This document shows positions 15,211 to 23,433 of a stretch of DNA of 37,931 nt, piece after piece. Under the pieces are notes generated by a model. It made no database searches, had not been told where the DNA came from, and saw only the letters and a program-made list of their open reading frames with translations. The position numbers and the translations under genes were made by a program. Within the stretch, counting starts at the first letter, position 1; each line of letters begins with the position of its first letter. Source of the DNA: Acidimicrobiia bacterium (GTDB lineage Bacteria > Actinomycetota > Acidimicrobiia > IMCC26256 > PALSA-555); the NCBI GenBank assembly GCA_035948415.1, contig DASZJD010000099.1, forward strand, positions 1 to 37,931, written 5' to 3'.

Positions 15211-15807
15211 ATGCGCATCGTCATCAGCGAGTTCATGAGCCTCGACGGCATCGTGCAGGCACCCGGAGGACCCGAGGAGGACACCGACGGCGGCTTCGCG
15301 CACGGCGGCTGGTCCATGCCCTTCTTCGATCCTCAGACCATGGGGCCGGCCGTGAGCGACGCGATGGAGGCCACGGATGCGCTGCTGTTCGGTCGGCGCA
15401 CCTGGCAGACGATGGCGGCTGCGTGGCCGGGCCGTGCCGGTGACCCGTTCGCCGATCGGATGAACGAGATCCGCAAGTTCGTCGCTTCTCGGACCCTCAG
15501 CCAGGATGACCTCACGTGGACCAATTCGGTCCTGCTGGAGGGCGCCGACGTCGTCGGAGCGGTGCGGGAACTGCGGGCCGAGCCCGGCGGCGACGTCCAG
15601 GTCATGGGGAGCGCGAGCCTCGCTCGAACTCTGATCAGCAACGACCTCGTCGACGAGTTCCGTTTGATGATCGAGCCGATCGTTCTTGGTGGTGGCAAGC
15701 GTCTCTTCCCCGACGATGGCAACGCTCGGACGCTCGCACTGGTGTCAAGCTCGACCAGCGGCACCGGCGTCCAGATCTGCACGTACCAGCCGGTCCGACG
15801 GGGCTAG
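15211..15807 (+). CDS. RibD C-terminal/dihydrofolate-reductase-fold protein
   Basis: The product is 198 residues from ATG 15211, with GGAGG nine bases upstream. MRIVISEFMSLDGIVQAPGG is the N-terminal signature. ALLFGRRTWQTMAAAWPG gives the cofactor-side motif, and MGSASLARTLISNDLVDEFRLMIEPIVLGGGKRLF the C-terminal motif. It is a more typical member than the one at 13071-13670; both share the SLDG and GRR motifs. The substrate is unknown. It is divergent from the DUF1028 gene and convergent with the SDR at 15833. Confidence 0.87.
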   Translation: MRIVISEFMSLDGIVQAPGGPEEDTDGGFAHGGWSMPFFDPQTMGPAVSDAMEATDALLFGRRTWQTMAAAWPGRAGDPFADRMNEIRKFVASRTLSQDDLTWTNSVLLEGADVVGAVRELRAEPGGDVQVMGSASLARTLISNDLVDEFRLMIEPIVLGGGKRLFPDDGNARTLALVSSSTSGTGVQICTYQPVRRG

Positions 15808-15832
15808 ACGTCGCCCGACGGTCTTCAGCCCG

Positions 15833-16705
15833 TCACGGCTGTGACGCGAGCAGGTCCTCGATCGTGCGGATGCCGACGTCGTTGAGGACGCCCGGGAGCA
15901 TCCCGCCGTCGATCTCGATCGTGGTGCCGTTGATGTAGTCCGCCTGTCCGGAGCACAAGAAGACGCACGCCGCGCCCACCTCGTCCGGTGTCCCGGCTCG
16001 TCGCAGGGGCACGTTCTGGAAGTACTCGGTGCCCTCGGGGTCGTCGGCGGGGAGGACGAAGGATCGGAAGTTGTCGGTCATGGTGGCTCCGAGGGCGAGG
16101 CAGTTGACGCGCACCTTGGGTCCCCACTCCTCGGCGAGGGAGCGCGTCATGTGGTTCAAGCCGGACTTCGCGGCCCCGTAGGAGACGAGGGTCGGCGATC
16201 CGGCCGGATGTCCGGCGCCGCTCGAGATGTTGATGATGGACCCCGTTCCGTCCTGGTCGGCCATCGCCCGATAGGCGCGCAACGCGAACCACAGCGGGCT
16301 GATGAGGTTGTTCTGGATCGCGTAGGCATGGAACAACGCGGTGCGGCCGAACGACGGCTCGTCGGTCGGAGTGCCGGAGATCCTGGCGATGAGCTCCGGT
16401 ACATCCTCCACACGGGGGATCGGCATGGTCCCGCCGGCGTTGTTCACGAGGATGTCGAGGCGGCCGAACCGGTCGACCACACGGTCCACGAACGCGTCGA
16501 TCTGGGTCCAGTCGCCCTGGTCGCACACCCACTGCGCCGTGCGCTCCGAAGCGCTCAGCCCGTCCGCCGCCGGCATGGCGTCGAGCGGCCGGCGCGAACA
16601 GCCGATGACCGTCGCGCCCTCGACGAGGAAGCGGCGCGCAATGCCGACGCCGACCCCGCGGCTCGTGCCCGTCACGATCGCGACCTTGCCGTCGAGCTGT
16701 CCCAT
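15833..16705 (-). CDS. Short-chain dehydrogenase/reductase (SDR)
   Basis: The protein has 290 residues from ATG 16703-16705, with GGAGGAGCG just upstream. The cofactor motif TGTSRGVG is at 12-19, NNAGG at 88-92, the catalytic Ser near 161-162 and Y176-x3-K180. The C-terminal YINGTTIEIDGGMLPG is typical. An extra loop after NNAGG (residues about 94-120) is longer than in most classical SDRs. It oxidises or reduces an alcohol/ketone with NAD(P). It lies 29 bases after the DapB-like gene at 16735-17829 on the same strand, so the two are probably co-transcribed in a secondary-metabolite or lipid/steroid degradation set; this last is inference. Confidence 0.9.
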   Translation of the reverse strand: MGQLDGKVAIVTGTSRGVGVGIARRFLVEGATVIGCSRRPLDAMPAADGLSASERTAQWVCDQGDWTQIDAFVDRVVDRFGRLDILVNNAGGTMPIPRVEDVPELIARISGTPTDEPSFGRTALFHAYAIQNNLISPLWFALRAYRAMADQDGTGSIINISSGAGHPAGSPTLVSYGAAKSGLNHMTRSLAEEWGPKVRVNCLALGATMTDNFRSFVLPADDPEGTEYFQNVPLRRAGTPDEVGAACVFLCSGQADYINGTTIEIDGGMLPGVLNDVGIRTIEDLLASQP

Positions 16706-16734
16706 CGCTCCTCCTCGTGGTCGGTGGCCGGCGG

Positions 16735-17829
16735 TCAATGCTGCGGCCGGCGGCCGCGGCCAGAGAAGATGGGCAGGTCGAGCGGCGTGACGAGCCCCGG
16801 CGCGGCGGCGCACACCGCGGGGATCGCGTTCACCAGCCGCATCGCGGTCCCGAGGATCCCTGCGGCGTTGTGGTCGCCGTCGGCGCCGATGGGCTCGACC
16901 TCGCAGGTGTAGGACGGCGATCCGATGACCTCGATCCGGTACCCGGACCGGTCGCCGGACAGACGCGGCCACTGCGGGCCGACGTCGGCTCGCAGCCGGT
17001 TCACGTGCGCCGCGACCACCACGGGCGCGCCACCGGAGAGGCCCTGCAGCTCGAAGCGGACACCGGCGCACGTCCCCTCCTCGATCACGCCCATGGCGGT
17101 TGCAAACGTCTCCGGGGCTGGAAGCCGCTCGTGATCGACGCGGAGCTCATCGATCGTCCAGCCCAGGGCGTCGGCGACCATGTGGACCATGCCGCCCCAC
17201 CCGCCGCTGATCGCGCCGGGCGCGAACAGCGGCGCGTCGTAGTCCAGGGGGCGCCCGTACCCGAAGAACAGGCCCGTGAACCCGGGGTCCTCGTAGGTGG
17301 AGTAGTCCATCATCTCCGTGACCCGGATCGAGTCGACGGTCTCGCACGCGCACGCCAGCGCGAGGGGAAGGATGTCGCCGGACCACCCGGGGTCGAAGCC
17401 CGAGGTCAGCAGCGTCGTCTGGCCCTCGTTGCACGCGGCTTCCAGCGGCTCCCGGAACACGCCCGGCATGAACGGGGGGTAGACGAGGAAGACGAGCGAG
17501 GTGTTCACGACGTTCTTCCCGGCGGCGAGGGCGCGGGACAGCTCGCTGATGGTCTCCTGGACCCGAGTCTCGCCCTGGACCATGTAGGAGACGCAGTCGG
17601 CGTCGGATGCGAGGAGCGCGTCGATGTCGCTCGTGGCGAGGATGCCGGTGGGCTCATCGAGTCCGCACAGGTCGGCGGCGTCACGCCCGATCTTGTCCGA
17701 GGCGTGGGCGTGGACCCCGACCAGCTCCAGGTCGGGCCGCCGGATGATGGCGCGGAGCGCGGGCCGCCCGGCGTTTCCGGTGCCCCACTGGATCACGCGG
17801 AGCGGGCGCGCGGTCGTCGTGACGGTCAT
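16735..17829 (-). CDS. DapB-like NAD(P)-dependent dehydrogenase, paralogue 1
   Basis: The product is 364 residues from ATG 17827-17829, with GGGGAG seven bases before it. The Rossmann motif RVIQWGTGNAGRPALRAII and LELVGVHAHASDKIGRDAADLCG belong to the dihydrodipicolinate-reductase-like N-terminal family. It also has TSGFDPGWSGDILPL and the C-terminal VNAIPAVCAAAPGLVTPLDLP. Family members in actinobacteria are annotated as amine or 2,4-diaminopentanoate dehydrogenase-like, mostly untested. It is followed by the SDR and preceded, across 124 bases, by a clear paralogue with the same layout. Confidence 0.88.
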   Translation of the reverse strand: MTVTTTARPLRVIQWGTGNAGRPALRAIIRRPDLELVGVHAHASDKIGRDAADLCGLDEPTGILATSDIDALLASDADCVSYMVQGETRVQETISELSRALAAGKNVVNTSLVFLVYPPFMPGVFREPLEAACNEGQTTLLTSGFDPGWSGDILPLALACACETVDSIRVTEMMDYSTYEDPGFTGLFFGYGRPLDYDAPLFAPGAISGGWGGMVHMVADALGWTIDELRVDHERLPAPETFATAMGVIEEGTCAGVRFELQGLSGGAPVVVAAHVNRLRADVGPQWPRLSGDRSGYRIEVIGSPSYTCEVEPIGADGDHNAAGILGTAMRLVNAIPAVCAAAPGLVTPLDLPIFSGRGRRPQH

Positions 17830-17953
17830 GAGCGTCTCCCCGGGTTGGGATCGTGTCGGACCGGGTCGTCGTCGGCCCGCCGTCCGACCGTCCACGGTGC
17901 GGGTGCGTCGAGCCGACCAGGACGTCGTCCGGGTCCAGGGTTCCGGTGGCGGC

Positions 17954-18997
17954 TCACGGGCGCACGAACCCGCGCGCCGTCACCAGCGGGAGCGTGAGAT
18001 GCGTCGCGATCCCGGGTGGCGCGGCAACGACGGCCGGGATGGCGTTCACCGACGGCATCGCGGTCATGATCATTCCCAGGCCCATGTACCCGGGCTCGGA
18101 CCAGTCGCCGGGCGGAACGATCTGAAACTGCGCCCGCACACCGGGCTCGCCGTCCACCTCGACGAAGTAGCCGTGACGGACCGCGAACGGCGCGTCGACG
18201 TTCGGGCCCATGATCCATTGGTAGTTGAGCACGATGAGATCGTGGCCCCCGACCCGGCCTCGCCACCGCCCATCGATGGCGGCGACCGTCCCGACGGGGA
18301 TCACCATGAACCCGAGGTCGGTATCGGCGGTCGCGGGCGCGTACTCGGCGTCGAACACGATCTCGTCCAGATCGACCCCGAGCCCGTCGGCCATCATCGC
18401 CACCGCCTCCGCGAACACCGTGCTGCCGGCGCGCGTCCGGTCGACGAGGCCGGGCGTGTCGAGCGGGTGCGCGAACCCGACGCTCTCCTGGGTGTCCTTG
18501 GCGTCGTACGCCGACGCGTCCACCGACTCGAGGACTCGGATGCGGTCCACCCGGTCGCAGATCTGGGCGCACACGAGCCCGAACAGGTTCGCGAACCCCG
18601 GGTTCACGCCGGTGCCGAACATCGTGGAGCCGCCCCGGCGGGCGGCGTCCGTGAGCCGCTGGTGGGCTTCCTCGTCGAGCGAGCTGCCGTCGATGAACCC
18701 AGCGGTGGAGCAGACGTTCACGCCCGTCTGGAGGAGGCGGCAGACGACGTCGAGGTCCGGGAACATCGGGTTGTAGGAACAGGCGTCGGCCCGGAGGGCG
18801 AGGAGGGCGTCGACGTCGGCGGTGGCGATCACGCCCGTGGCGGCCTCGTGCCCGCACAGCTCCGCCGCGTCCCGCCCGACCTTCTCGTGGGAGTGCGCGA
18901 ACACCCCGACGAGCTCCAGCTCGGGGTGGCCAAGGATGGCCCGCAGCGCGCGCCGTCCGACGTTCCCGGTCGTCCACTGGACCACCCGCAGCGGCAT
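17954..18997 (-). CDS. DapB-like NAD(P)-dependent dehydrogenase, paralogue 2
   Basis: The protein has 347 residues from ATG 18995-18997. RVVQWTTGNVGRRALRAIL and LELVGVFAHSHEKVGRDAAELCG match paralogue 1 almost residue for residue. FGTGVNPGFANLFGLV and VNAIPAVVAAPPGIATHLTLPL keep the same landmarks. The middle part has diverged, implying different substrates after duplication. No good ribosome site is visible before the ATG (the upstream sequence reads GTTCCCTGGT), so it may be translated leaderless as the first gene of this minus-strand set. The frame upstream to 19081 is Pro/Arg-rich and rejected. Confidence 0.88.
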   Translation of the reverse strand: MPLRVVQWTTGNVGRRALRAILGHPELELVGVFAHSHEKVGRDAAELCGHEAATGVIATADVDALLALRADACSYNPMFPDLDVVCRLLQTGVNVCSTAGFIDGSSLDEEAHQRLTDAARRGGSTMFGTGVNPGFANLFGLVCAQICDRVDRIRVLESVDASAYDAKDTQESVGFAHPLDTPGLVDRTRAGSTVFAEAVAMMADGLGVDLDEIVFDAEYAPATADTDLGFMVIPVGTVAAIDGRWRGRVGGHDLIVLNYQWIMGPNVDAPFAVRHGYFVEVDGEPGVRAQFQIVPPGDWSEPGYMGLGMIMTAMPSVNAIPAVVAAPPGIATHLTLPLVTARGFVRP

Positions 18998-19131
18998 ACC
19001 AGGGAACGTAGACGGCGAGGCCCGGCGCCGCTCCCGCCCGCCTCGGTGCCTCGGGCCAGGCGGGTGCTCGGCTGGTCCCACAACCGAAACGGGTCCGGCG
19101 GCCGCGTGCGGCGCCGCTACCGTCTCTCGGC

Positions 19132-19731
19132 GTGCCGCGTCGCACCGCGCTCGAAGACCTTCGAGTGCAGGCGGGCGCCTGCACCGCGTGCGAGCTCTAC
19201 CGACACGCCACCCAGACCGTCTTCGGTGAAGGTCCGATCACCGCGTCCGTCGTTCTGCTCGGGGAGCAACCCGGCGACCACGAAGACCGAGCGGGCCGTC
19301 CGTTCGTCGGTCCGGCGGGCGCCGTGCTGGACCGGGCCCTCGCCGACGCTCAGCTCGATCGACGCGCGATCTACGTGAGCAACGTCGTGAAGCACTTCAA
19401 ATTCGTGCGATCGGGAAAGGTCCGGCTGCACCAGAAGCCCAACGCGGCCGAGCTGCGGGCCTGCCGGCCGTGGTGGGAGGCAGAGCTCGCCGCCATTCAG
19501 CCTCACGTCGTCTGCTGCCTCGGTGCCACCGCGGCCCAGGCCGTGCTCGGATCGCGGGTGCGCGTCACGCGCGATCGCGGACGGTTCGTTCCGCTTCCGT
19601 TCGGGCCCATGGCGACGGTCACCATTCACCCCTCGGCGGTGTTGCGCGCCGACGATCGGCACCGGACCGTCCTGTACGACGGGCTCGTCGCGGATCTGTC
19701 GGCCGTGGCTGCTCACGTCAGCGACACGTAA
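19132..19731 (+). CDS. UdgX-like family 4 uracil-DNA glycosylase
   Basis: The protein has 199 residues from GTG 19132. Motif 1 is LLGEQPGDHED (43-52), followed by GRPFVGPAG and YVSNVVKHFKF. The insertion GKVRLHQKP (95-103) corresponds to the KRIH loop of mycobacterial UdgX, whose His forms a covalent bond with uracil-DNA. H100 is kept here, while the loop reads R-L-H instead of R-I-H. Cys at 17, 20, 111 and 128/129 fit the 4Fe-4S cluster. The C-terminal TIHPSAVLR is the second catalytic motif. It would excise or trap uracil in DNA. It stands alone between divergent and same-strand unrelated genes. Confidence 0.9.
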   Translation: MPRRTALEDLRVQAGACTACELYRHATQTVFGEGPITASVVLLGEQPGDHEDRAGRPFVGPAGAVLDRALADAQLDRRAIYVSNVVKHFKFVRSGKVRLHQKPNAAELRACRPWWEAELAAIQPHVVCCLGATAAQAVLGSRVRVTRDRGRFVPLPFGPMATVTIHPSAVLRADDRHRTVLYDGLVADLSAVAAHVSDT

Positions 19732-19916
19732 CCACCGAGGACCACTGGCTGGCGCGGCACGGATCGGGCTTGACGAACGCATCCAGGCGTTGAGTACCGT
19801 CACCGAGACCACCGGTCCCAGCGACGCCGCCCTCGAAACGGGCCGTCCGCGGACCGGCCGACGGTGCCGGCGGGCCGCGGCGGCGGTCGCGATTCAACGC
19901 CGGGGTAGGGGGGACG

Positions 19917-20633
19917 GTGGAGCCGGTCTGGGGCCTGGGCAAGTCCATTCTCTATCCCACCCTGCGGTTCGGGTTCCGCCTGACCGAGGCGGGCCTCGAC
20001 CACGTGCCGCGGTCCGGGCCCGTGATCCTGGCCAGCAACCACGTCTCGTTCCTCGATCCCCTCTTCCTCCTCTGGATCGGCGATCGGAACCGCCGGAAGG
20101 TTCGGTTCCTCGCCATGGCCGAGCTGTGGGACTCGCCGCTGCTCCGGTTCTTCCTGGTCCACACGGGCCAGATCCCGGTCACGAGGGAGGCGCCCGGCGC
20201 ACGCGCCTCGCTCTCGCACGCCGCCGACGCGCTCGGCGCCGGGGAGTGCCTGGGGGTGTTCCCCGAGGGGCGGATCTCCGAGGACCTCGAGCCGCTGCCG
20301 GGCAAGACGGGGGTCGCCCGGCTCGCGGCGCAGACCGGCGTGCCGGTCGTGCCGGTCGGGGTATGGGGGGGACATCGCCTGTATCCGAAGGGACGACCGC
20401 GACGGTGGCGGGTCGGGGTCGCGGTGGCGCTGGTCGTCGGAGCTCGACTCTCCGTCGACGCCGACGAGGACGTCTTCGACGCGACGGACCGGATCATGGG
20501 GCGCATCACGGACTGCCTCGCGGTGGCCCGCCGCACCTATCCGCAACAGCCCCGCCGCCGAGATGACGGCTGGTGGGTGCGTGGCCCGGACACCGCGGTG
20601 GTGCGCCCGGTGCGGCGCGACGCGCTCGGCTAG
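19917..20633 (+). CDS. 1-acyl-glycerol-3-phosphate acyltransferase-like (PlsC family)
   Basis: The product is 238 residues from GTG 19917, just after a GGGGGGA run. NHVSFLDP gives the H42-x4-D47 catalytic motif, VFPEGRIS at 114-121 the substrate-binding EGR motif, and VPVVPVGVWG the late conserved strand. It would move an acyl chain from acyl-CoA or acyl-ACP to lysophosphatidate or a related acceptor at the membrane. The Arg-rich tail after residue 210 is not part of the fold. Its end lies only 16 bases from the end of the convergent MmpL gene, with no room for a long terminator. Confidence 0.88.
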   Translation: MEPVWGLGKSILYPTLRFGFRLTEAGLDHVPRSGPVILASNHVSFLDPLFLLWIGDRNRRKVRFLAMAELWDSPLLRFFLVHTGQIPVTREAPGARASLSHAADALGAGECLGVFPEGRISEDLEPLPGKTGVARLAAQTGVPVVPVGVWGGHRLYPKGRPRRWRVGVAVALVVGARLSVDADEDVFDATDRIMGRITDCLAVARRTYPQQPRRRDDGWWVRGPDTAVVRPVRRDALG

Positions 20634-20649
20634 CCCGGGGCGCCGACGG

Positions 20650-22896
20650 TCAGCCTCGGGACGGGGTTGGAACGTCGTCGAAGGCGCGGTCGAGGATCTT
20701 GATGGGCTCGTTCTCCCAGATGCCGTACCGCAGGTGCCAGCGTCGCACCGATCGGGGCGACCACCAGTTCGCGCGTCCGGCGAGTCGCATGAACGCGGGA
20801 ACGAGCGTGGCGCGAATCAAGAACGCGTCGACGAGCACCGCGAGGGTGAGCACCAGGCCGAAGAGCTTGACCTGCAGCACCTCGGACGTGGTCAGCCCGA
20901 GGAACACAACGGCGAGGAGGACCGCGGCGGCGGTCACGATGCGACCCGTCTTGCCGAGTCCGACGGCCACGGCGCGCTCGTTGTCGTGATCGACGTCGTA
21001 TTCCTCCTTGATGCGGCTCAGCAGAAAGACCTCGTAGTCCATCGAGAGTCCGAACGCGATGCAGAACACGAGCACCGGGGTGAAGATGTCGACGAAGCCG
21101 GTGGGCGTATAGCCGAGCAGGCCGGCCAGGCGCCCGTCCTGGAAGATGAAGACCATGGCCCCGAAGGTCGCGGTCAGGCTCAGGACGTTGAGCAGCAGCG
21201 CCTTCACCGGCACCAGCAGGCTCCCGGTCATCAGGAAGAGCAGGACGAGAGTCACGAGCGCGATGAGCCCGAGCGCGATCGGCAGGCGGTCGATGATCGA
21301 CTGCTTGGCGTCGACGAACCGCGCCGACTGTCCGGCGACCTCGAACGAGAACGGGGCCCGGGTCGCTCGAACGTCGGCCACGAGCTTCTCGCCGGCCGAG
21401 GAGATCGGCTCGATGCTCGGGACGACGCTGACCCAGGTGTCGTTCGGAGAGGAGGTGTTGAAGAAGCGCTGGGAGAGCGGCGACGGCGTGGCCGGGAGCG
21501 TCGGGCCGCCGTGGAAGTAGAAGCCGGTCGCGGCGTCGACGCGGGCGACACCGGGAAGCATCCGGAGCCGTTCGGCGAAGGCGTTGATCGCTCCGGGGTC
21601 CCGAGTCGGGTTCACGCCGGGGAGCAAGATCCGCAGCGCCGAGCTCTCGCGGCTCGCGAAGTGCTGGCGGATCTGGTCCGTCGCCCGGCGACTGCTCGAC
21701 ACGTCGGGTGGCACCACCCGGTCGTCGACCTGGCCGAGGCGGATGCCGAGGAAGGGGACGGCGAGCGCCAGCAGGACCGCGGTCACCGCGAGCCCGTACG
21801 CGACGGGGTGCCGCATCACGCGTCGGGCCTGGCGGCTCCACGCGGTCTCGCGCCCGGGTGCGCGGACGGCGAAGAGCCGACCCCTCTCGATCCGGGGGCC
21901 GAGGACCACGAGCACCGCCGGGAGCACGACGATGGCCGCCGTGGCCGCGAGGCCGACGACGGCCGCGCCCGCGTAGGCGAAGGACCGGAGATAGACCTGC
22001 GGGAACACGAGGAGCGACAGGAGCGAGATCATCACGGTGCCGGCGCTGAAGGCGACGGTACGACCCGCGGTCTGCATCGAACGGCCGACGGCGACCCGAG
22101 TCGACACGCCGGTGAGGAGCTCCTCCCGGTAGCGAGACACGATGAAGAGCGCGTAGTCGACGGCGAGACCGAGGCCCAACGCGGTGGTGAGGTTCATCGA
22201 GAAGATCGACACCTCGGTCACCGCGGCGAGGGCCCGCAGGGCGACCAGCGTCCCGACGATCGCCAGGACGCCGACGACGAGCGGCAGCAACGCCGCCACC
22301 AGGCTCCCGAACACGAGCACGAGTGCCACCCCGACGATGGGGGTCGTGATGAGCTCGGAGCGCTGGAGGTCCTTCTGCGAGCGGTCGCTGACTTGGTGGT
22401 CGACGACGGCGGTGCCGGTCACGGACGTCCGCACGGACCCGGTGCTCGACGTGAAGAGCGGAGCGAGGCGACCCGCCGCGTGCACCCGCTGGTTCAGGGT
22501 TCCTCGCAGCGCCGCGATGACGAGCGCCGCACGCCCGTTGGTGCTCTTCAGCTGCGGCGGCTCGCCGAGCGTCCAGTACGAGCCGGCCTGGACGACCGCC
22601 GGCTGGTGGGCGAGCCGATCCGTCAGGGCCAGCCCGACCCGGGACACGGACGGGGTGTCGACCGAGTCGACCGCGCTGTCGAGCACCACGACGAAGTCGG
22701 GTTCGCCCGCGGTCGGGAAGCGCCGCACGAGCGCGTTGGCGGCGCGATACGACTCCGACCCCGGCGTGTCGAAGCCGCCCGCCGACAGCTTCGCCGCGAC
22801 ACCCGATCCGAGCGCGGCGGCGATCGCGACGAACAGCACGGCCGCGCCGATCACCCACCAGCGCCCGTGCACCACCCCGTGCGCCAGCCGTCGCAC
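20650..22896 (-). CDS. MmpL-family RND transporter
   Basis: The protein has 748 residues with two RND halves, each of a large extracytoplasmic loop followed by clustered membrane helices. The paired Asp-Tyr motifs of MmpL proton relays are visible: GLGLAVDYALFIVSRYREEL (D247-Y248) and FGLSMDYEVFLLSRIKEEY (D620-Y621). It starts with RRLAHGVVHGRWWVIGAA, the usual cytoplasmic N-terminus before helix 1. Family members export lipids or siderophores using the proton gradient. It is divergent from the cyclic-nucleotide-binding genes, about 80 bases away, and convergent with the acyltransferase. A lipid-export role with PlsC is tempting but only positional. Confidence 0.92.
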   Translation of the reverse strand: MRRLAHGVVHGRWWVIGAAVLFVAIAAALGSGVAAKLSAGGFDTPGSESYRAANALVRRFPTAGEPDFVVVLDSAVDSVDTPSVSRVGLALTDRLAHQPAVVQAGSYWTLGEPPQLKSTNGRAALVIAALRGTLNQRVHAAGRLAPLFTSSTGSVRTSVTGTAVVDHQVSDRSQKDLQRSELITTPIVGVALVLVFGSLVAALLPLVVGVLAIVGTLVALRALAAVTEVSIFSMNLTTALGLGLAVDYALFIVSRYREELLTGVSTRVAVGRSMQTAGRTVAFSAGTVMISLLSLLVFPQVYLRSFAYAGAAVVGLAATAAIVVLPAVLVVLGPRIERGRLFAVRAPGRETAWSRQARRVMRHPVAYGLAVTAVLLALAVPFLGIRLGQVDDRVVPPDVSSSRRATDQIRQHFASRESSALRILLPGVNPTRDPGAINAFAERLRMLPGVARVDAATGFYFHGGPTLPATPSPLSQRFFNTSSPNDTWVSVVPSIEPISSAGEKLVADVRATRAPFSFEVAGQSARFVDAKQSIIDRLPIALGLIALVTLVLLFLMTGSLLVPVKALLLNVLSLTATFGAMVFIFQDGRLAGLLGYTPTGFVDIFTPVLVFCIAFGLSMDYEVFLLSRIKEEYDVDHDNERAVAVGLGKTGRIVTAAAVLLAVVFLGLTTSEVLQVKLFGLVLTLAVLVDAFLIRATLVPAFMRLAGRANWWSPRSVRRWHLRYGIWENEPIKILDRAFDDVPTPSRG

Positions 22897-22974
22897 CCGC
22901 GGCCTCCCCCAGCCCCGTGAAGACGCCGTAGGCTAACGTCCTGCCTTCAGCGCAAGGCGGCCTGGTAGAGGGGG

Positions 22975-23433
22975 ATGGGGATCTCTTCCCGGCGGGAACT
23001 TGCAGAGCTGCTCGGCGGCGTCGGCCTCTTTGCCCGCTGCACCCGTCGCGAGCGGGCGACGATCGCCCGGCACATGGAGACCGCGCACTTCGGTGCCGAG
23101 ACGACGCTCATCGAGGAGGGGGAGGAAGGCGACGCCTTCTTCCTGATCCTCGAGGGCTCGGCGGTCGTGCTCCGCGGGACCCGAGAGGTTGCGGTCGTCC
23201 GCGCGGGCGCGTACTTCGGCGAGCTGGCCCTCCTCGACGGCGCCACCCGAAGCGCGACGGTTCGGACGACCGAGCCGGCGACGGTGGCGGTGTTGGGGGC
23301 GCGCATGTTCCGGAACCTGCTCCGCGAGTTCCCGGAGCTGACCCTCCAGCTTCTCGCCGGCGTGGCCGCCGAGCTGCGGCGGACCCGTGACGACCTCGAC
23401 GGGGTCATCGTCCCCGGAGCGGCGTCGGGGTGA
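22975..23433 (+). CDS. Stand-alone cyclic-nucleotide-binding domain protein
   Basis: The product is 152 residues from ATG 22975. It is a single CNB (CAP-like) domain: LFARCTRRERATIARHME, IEEGEEGDAFFLILEGSAVV, and the phosphate-binding cassette FGELALLDGATRSATVR with E83 and R92, the residues that hold ribose and phosphate in cAMP receptors. No DNA-binding helix-turn-helix follows; the protein ends after a short helix. It may act as a sensor subunit or a nucleotide sponge. Its stop overlaps the start of the CNB-patatin gene by four bases, indicating joint expression. Confidence 0.88.
   Translation: MGISSRRELAELLGGVGLFARCTRRERATIARHMETAHFGAETTLIEEGEEGDAFFLILEGSAVVLRGTREVAVVRAGAYFGELALLDGATRSATVRTTEPATVAVLGARMFRNLLREFPELTLQLLAGVAAELRRTRDDLDGVIVPGAASG

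Noticed and set aside
20563-22920. A 785-codon plus-strand frame antisense to the MmpL gene
   Set aside because: Highly charged, repetitive translation. The minus strand encodes a full MmpL protein with both Asp-Tyr motifs.
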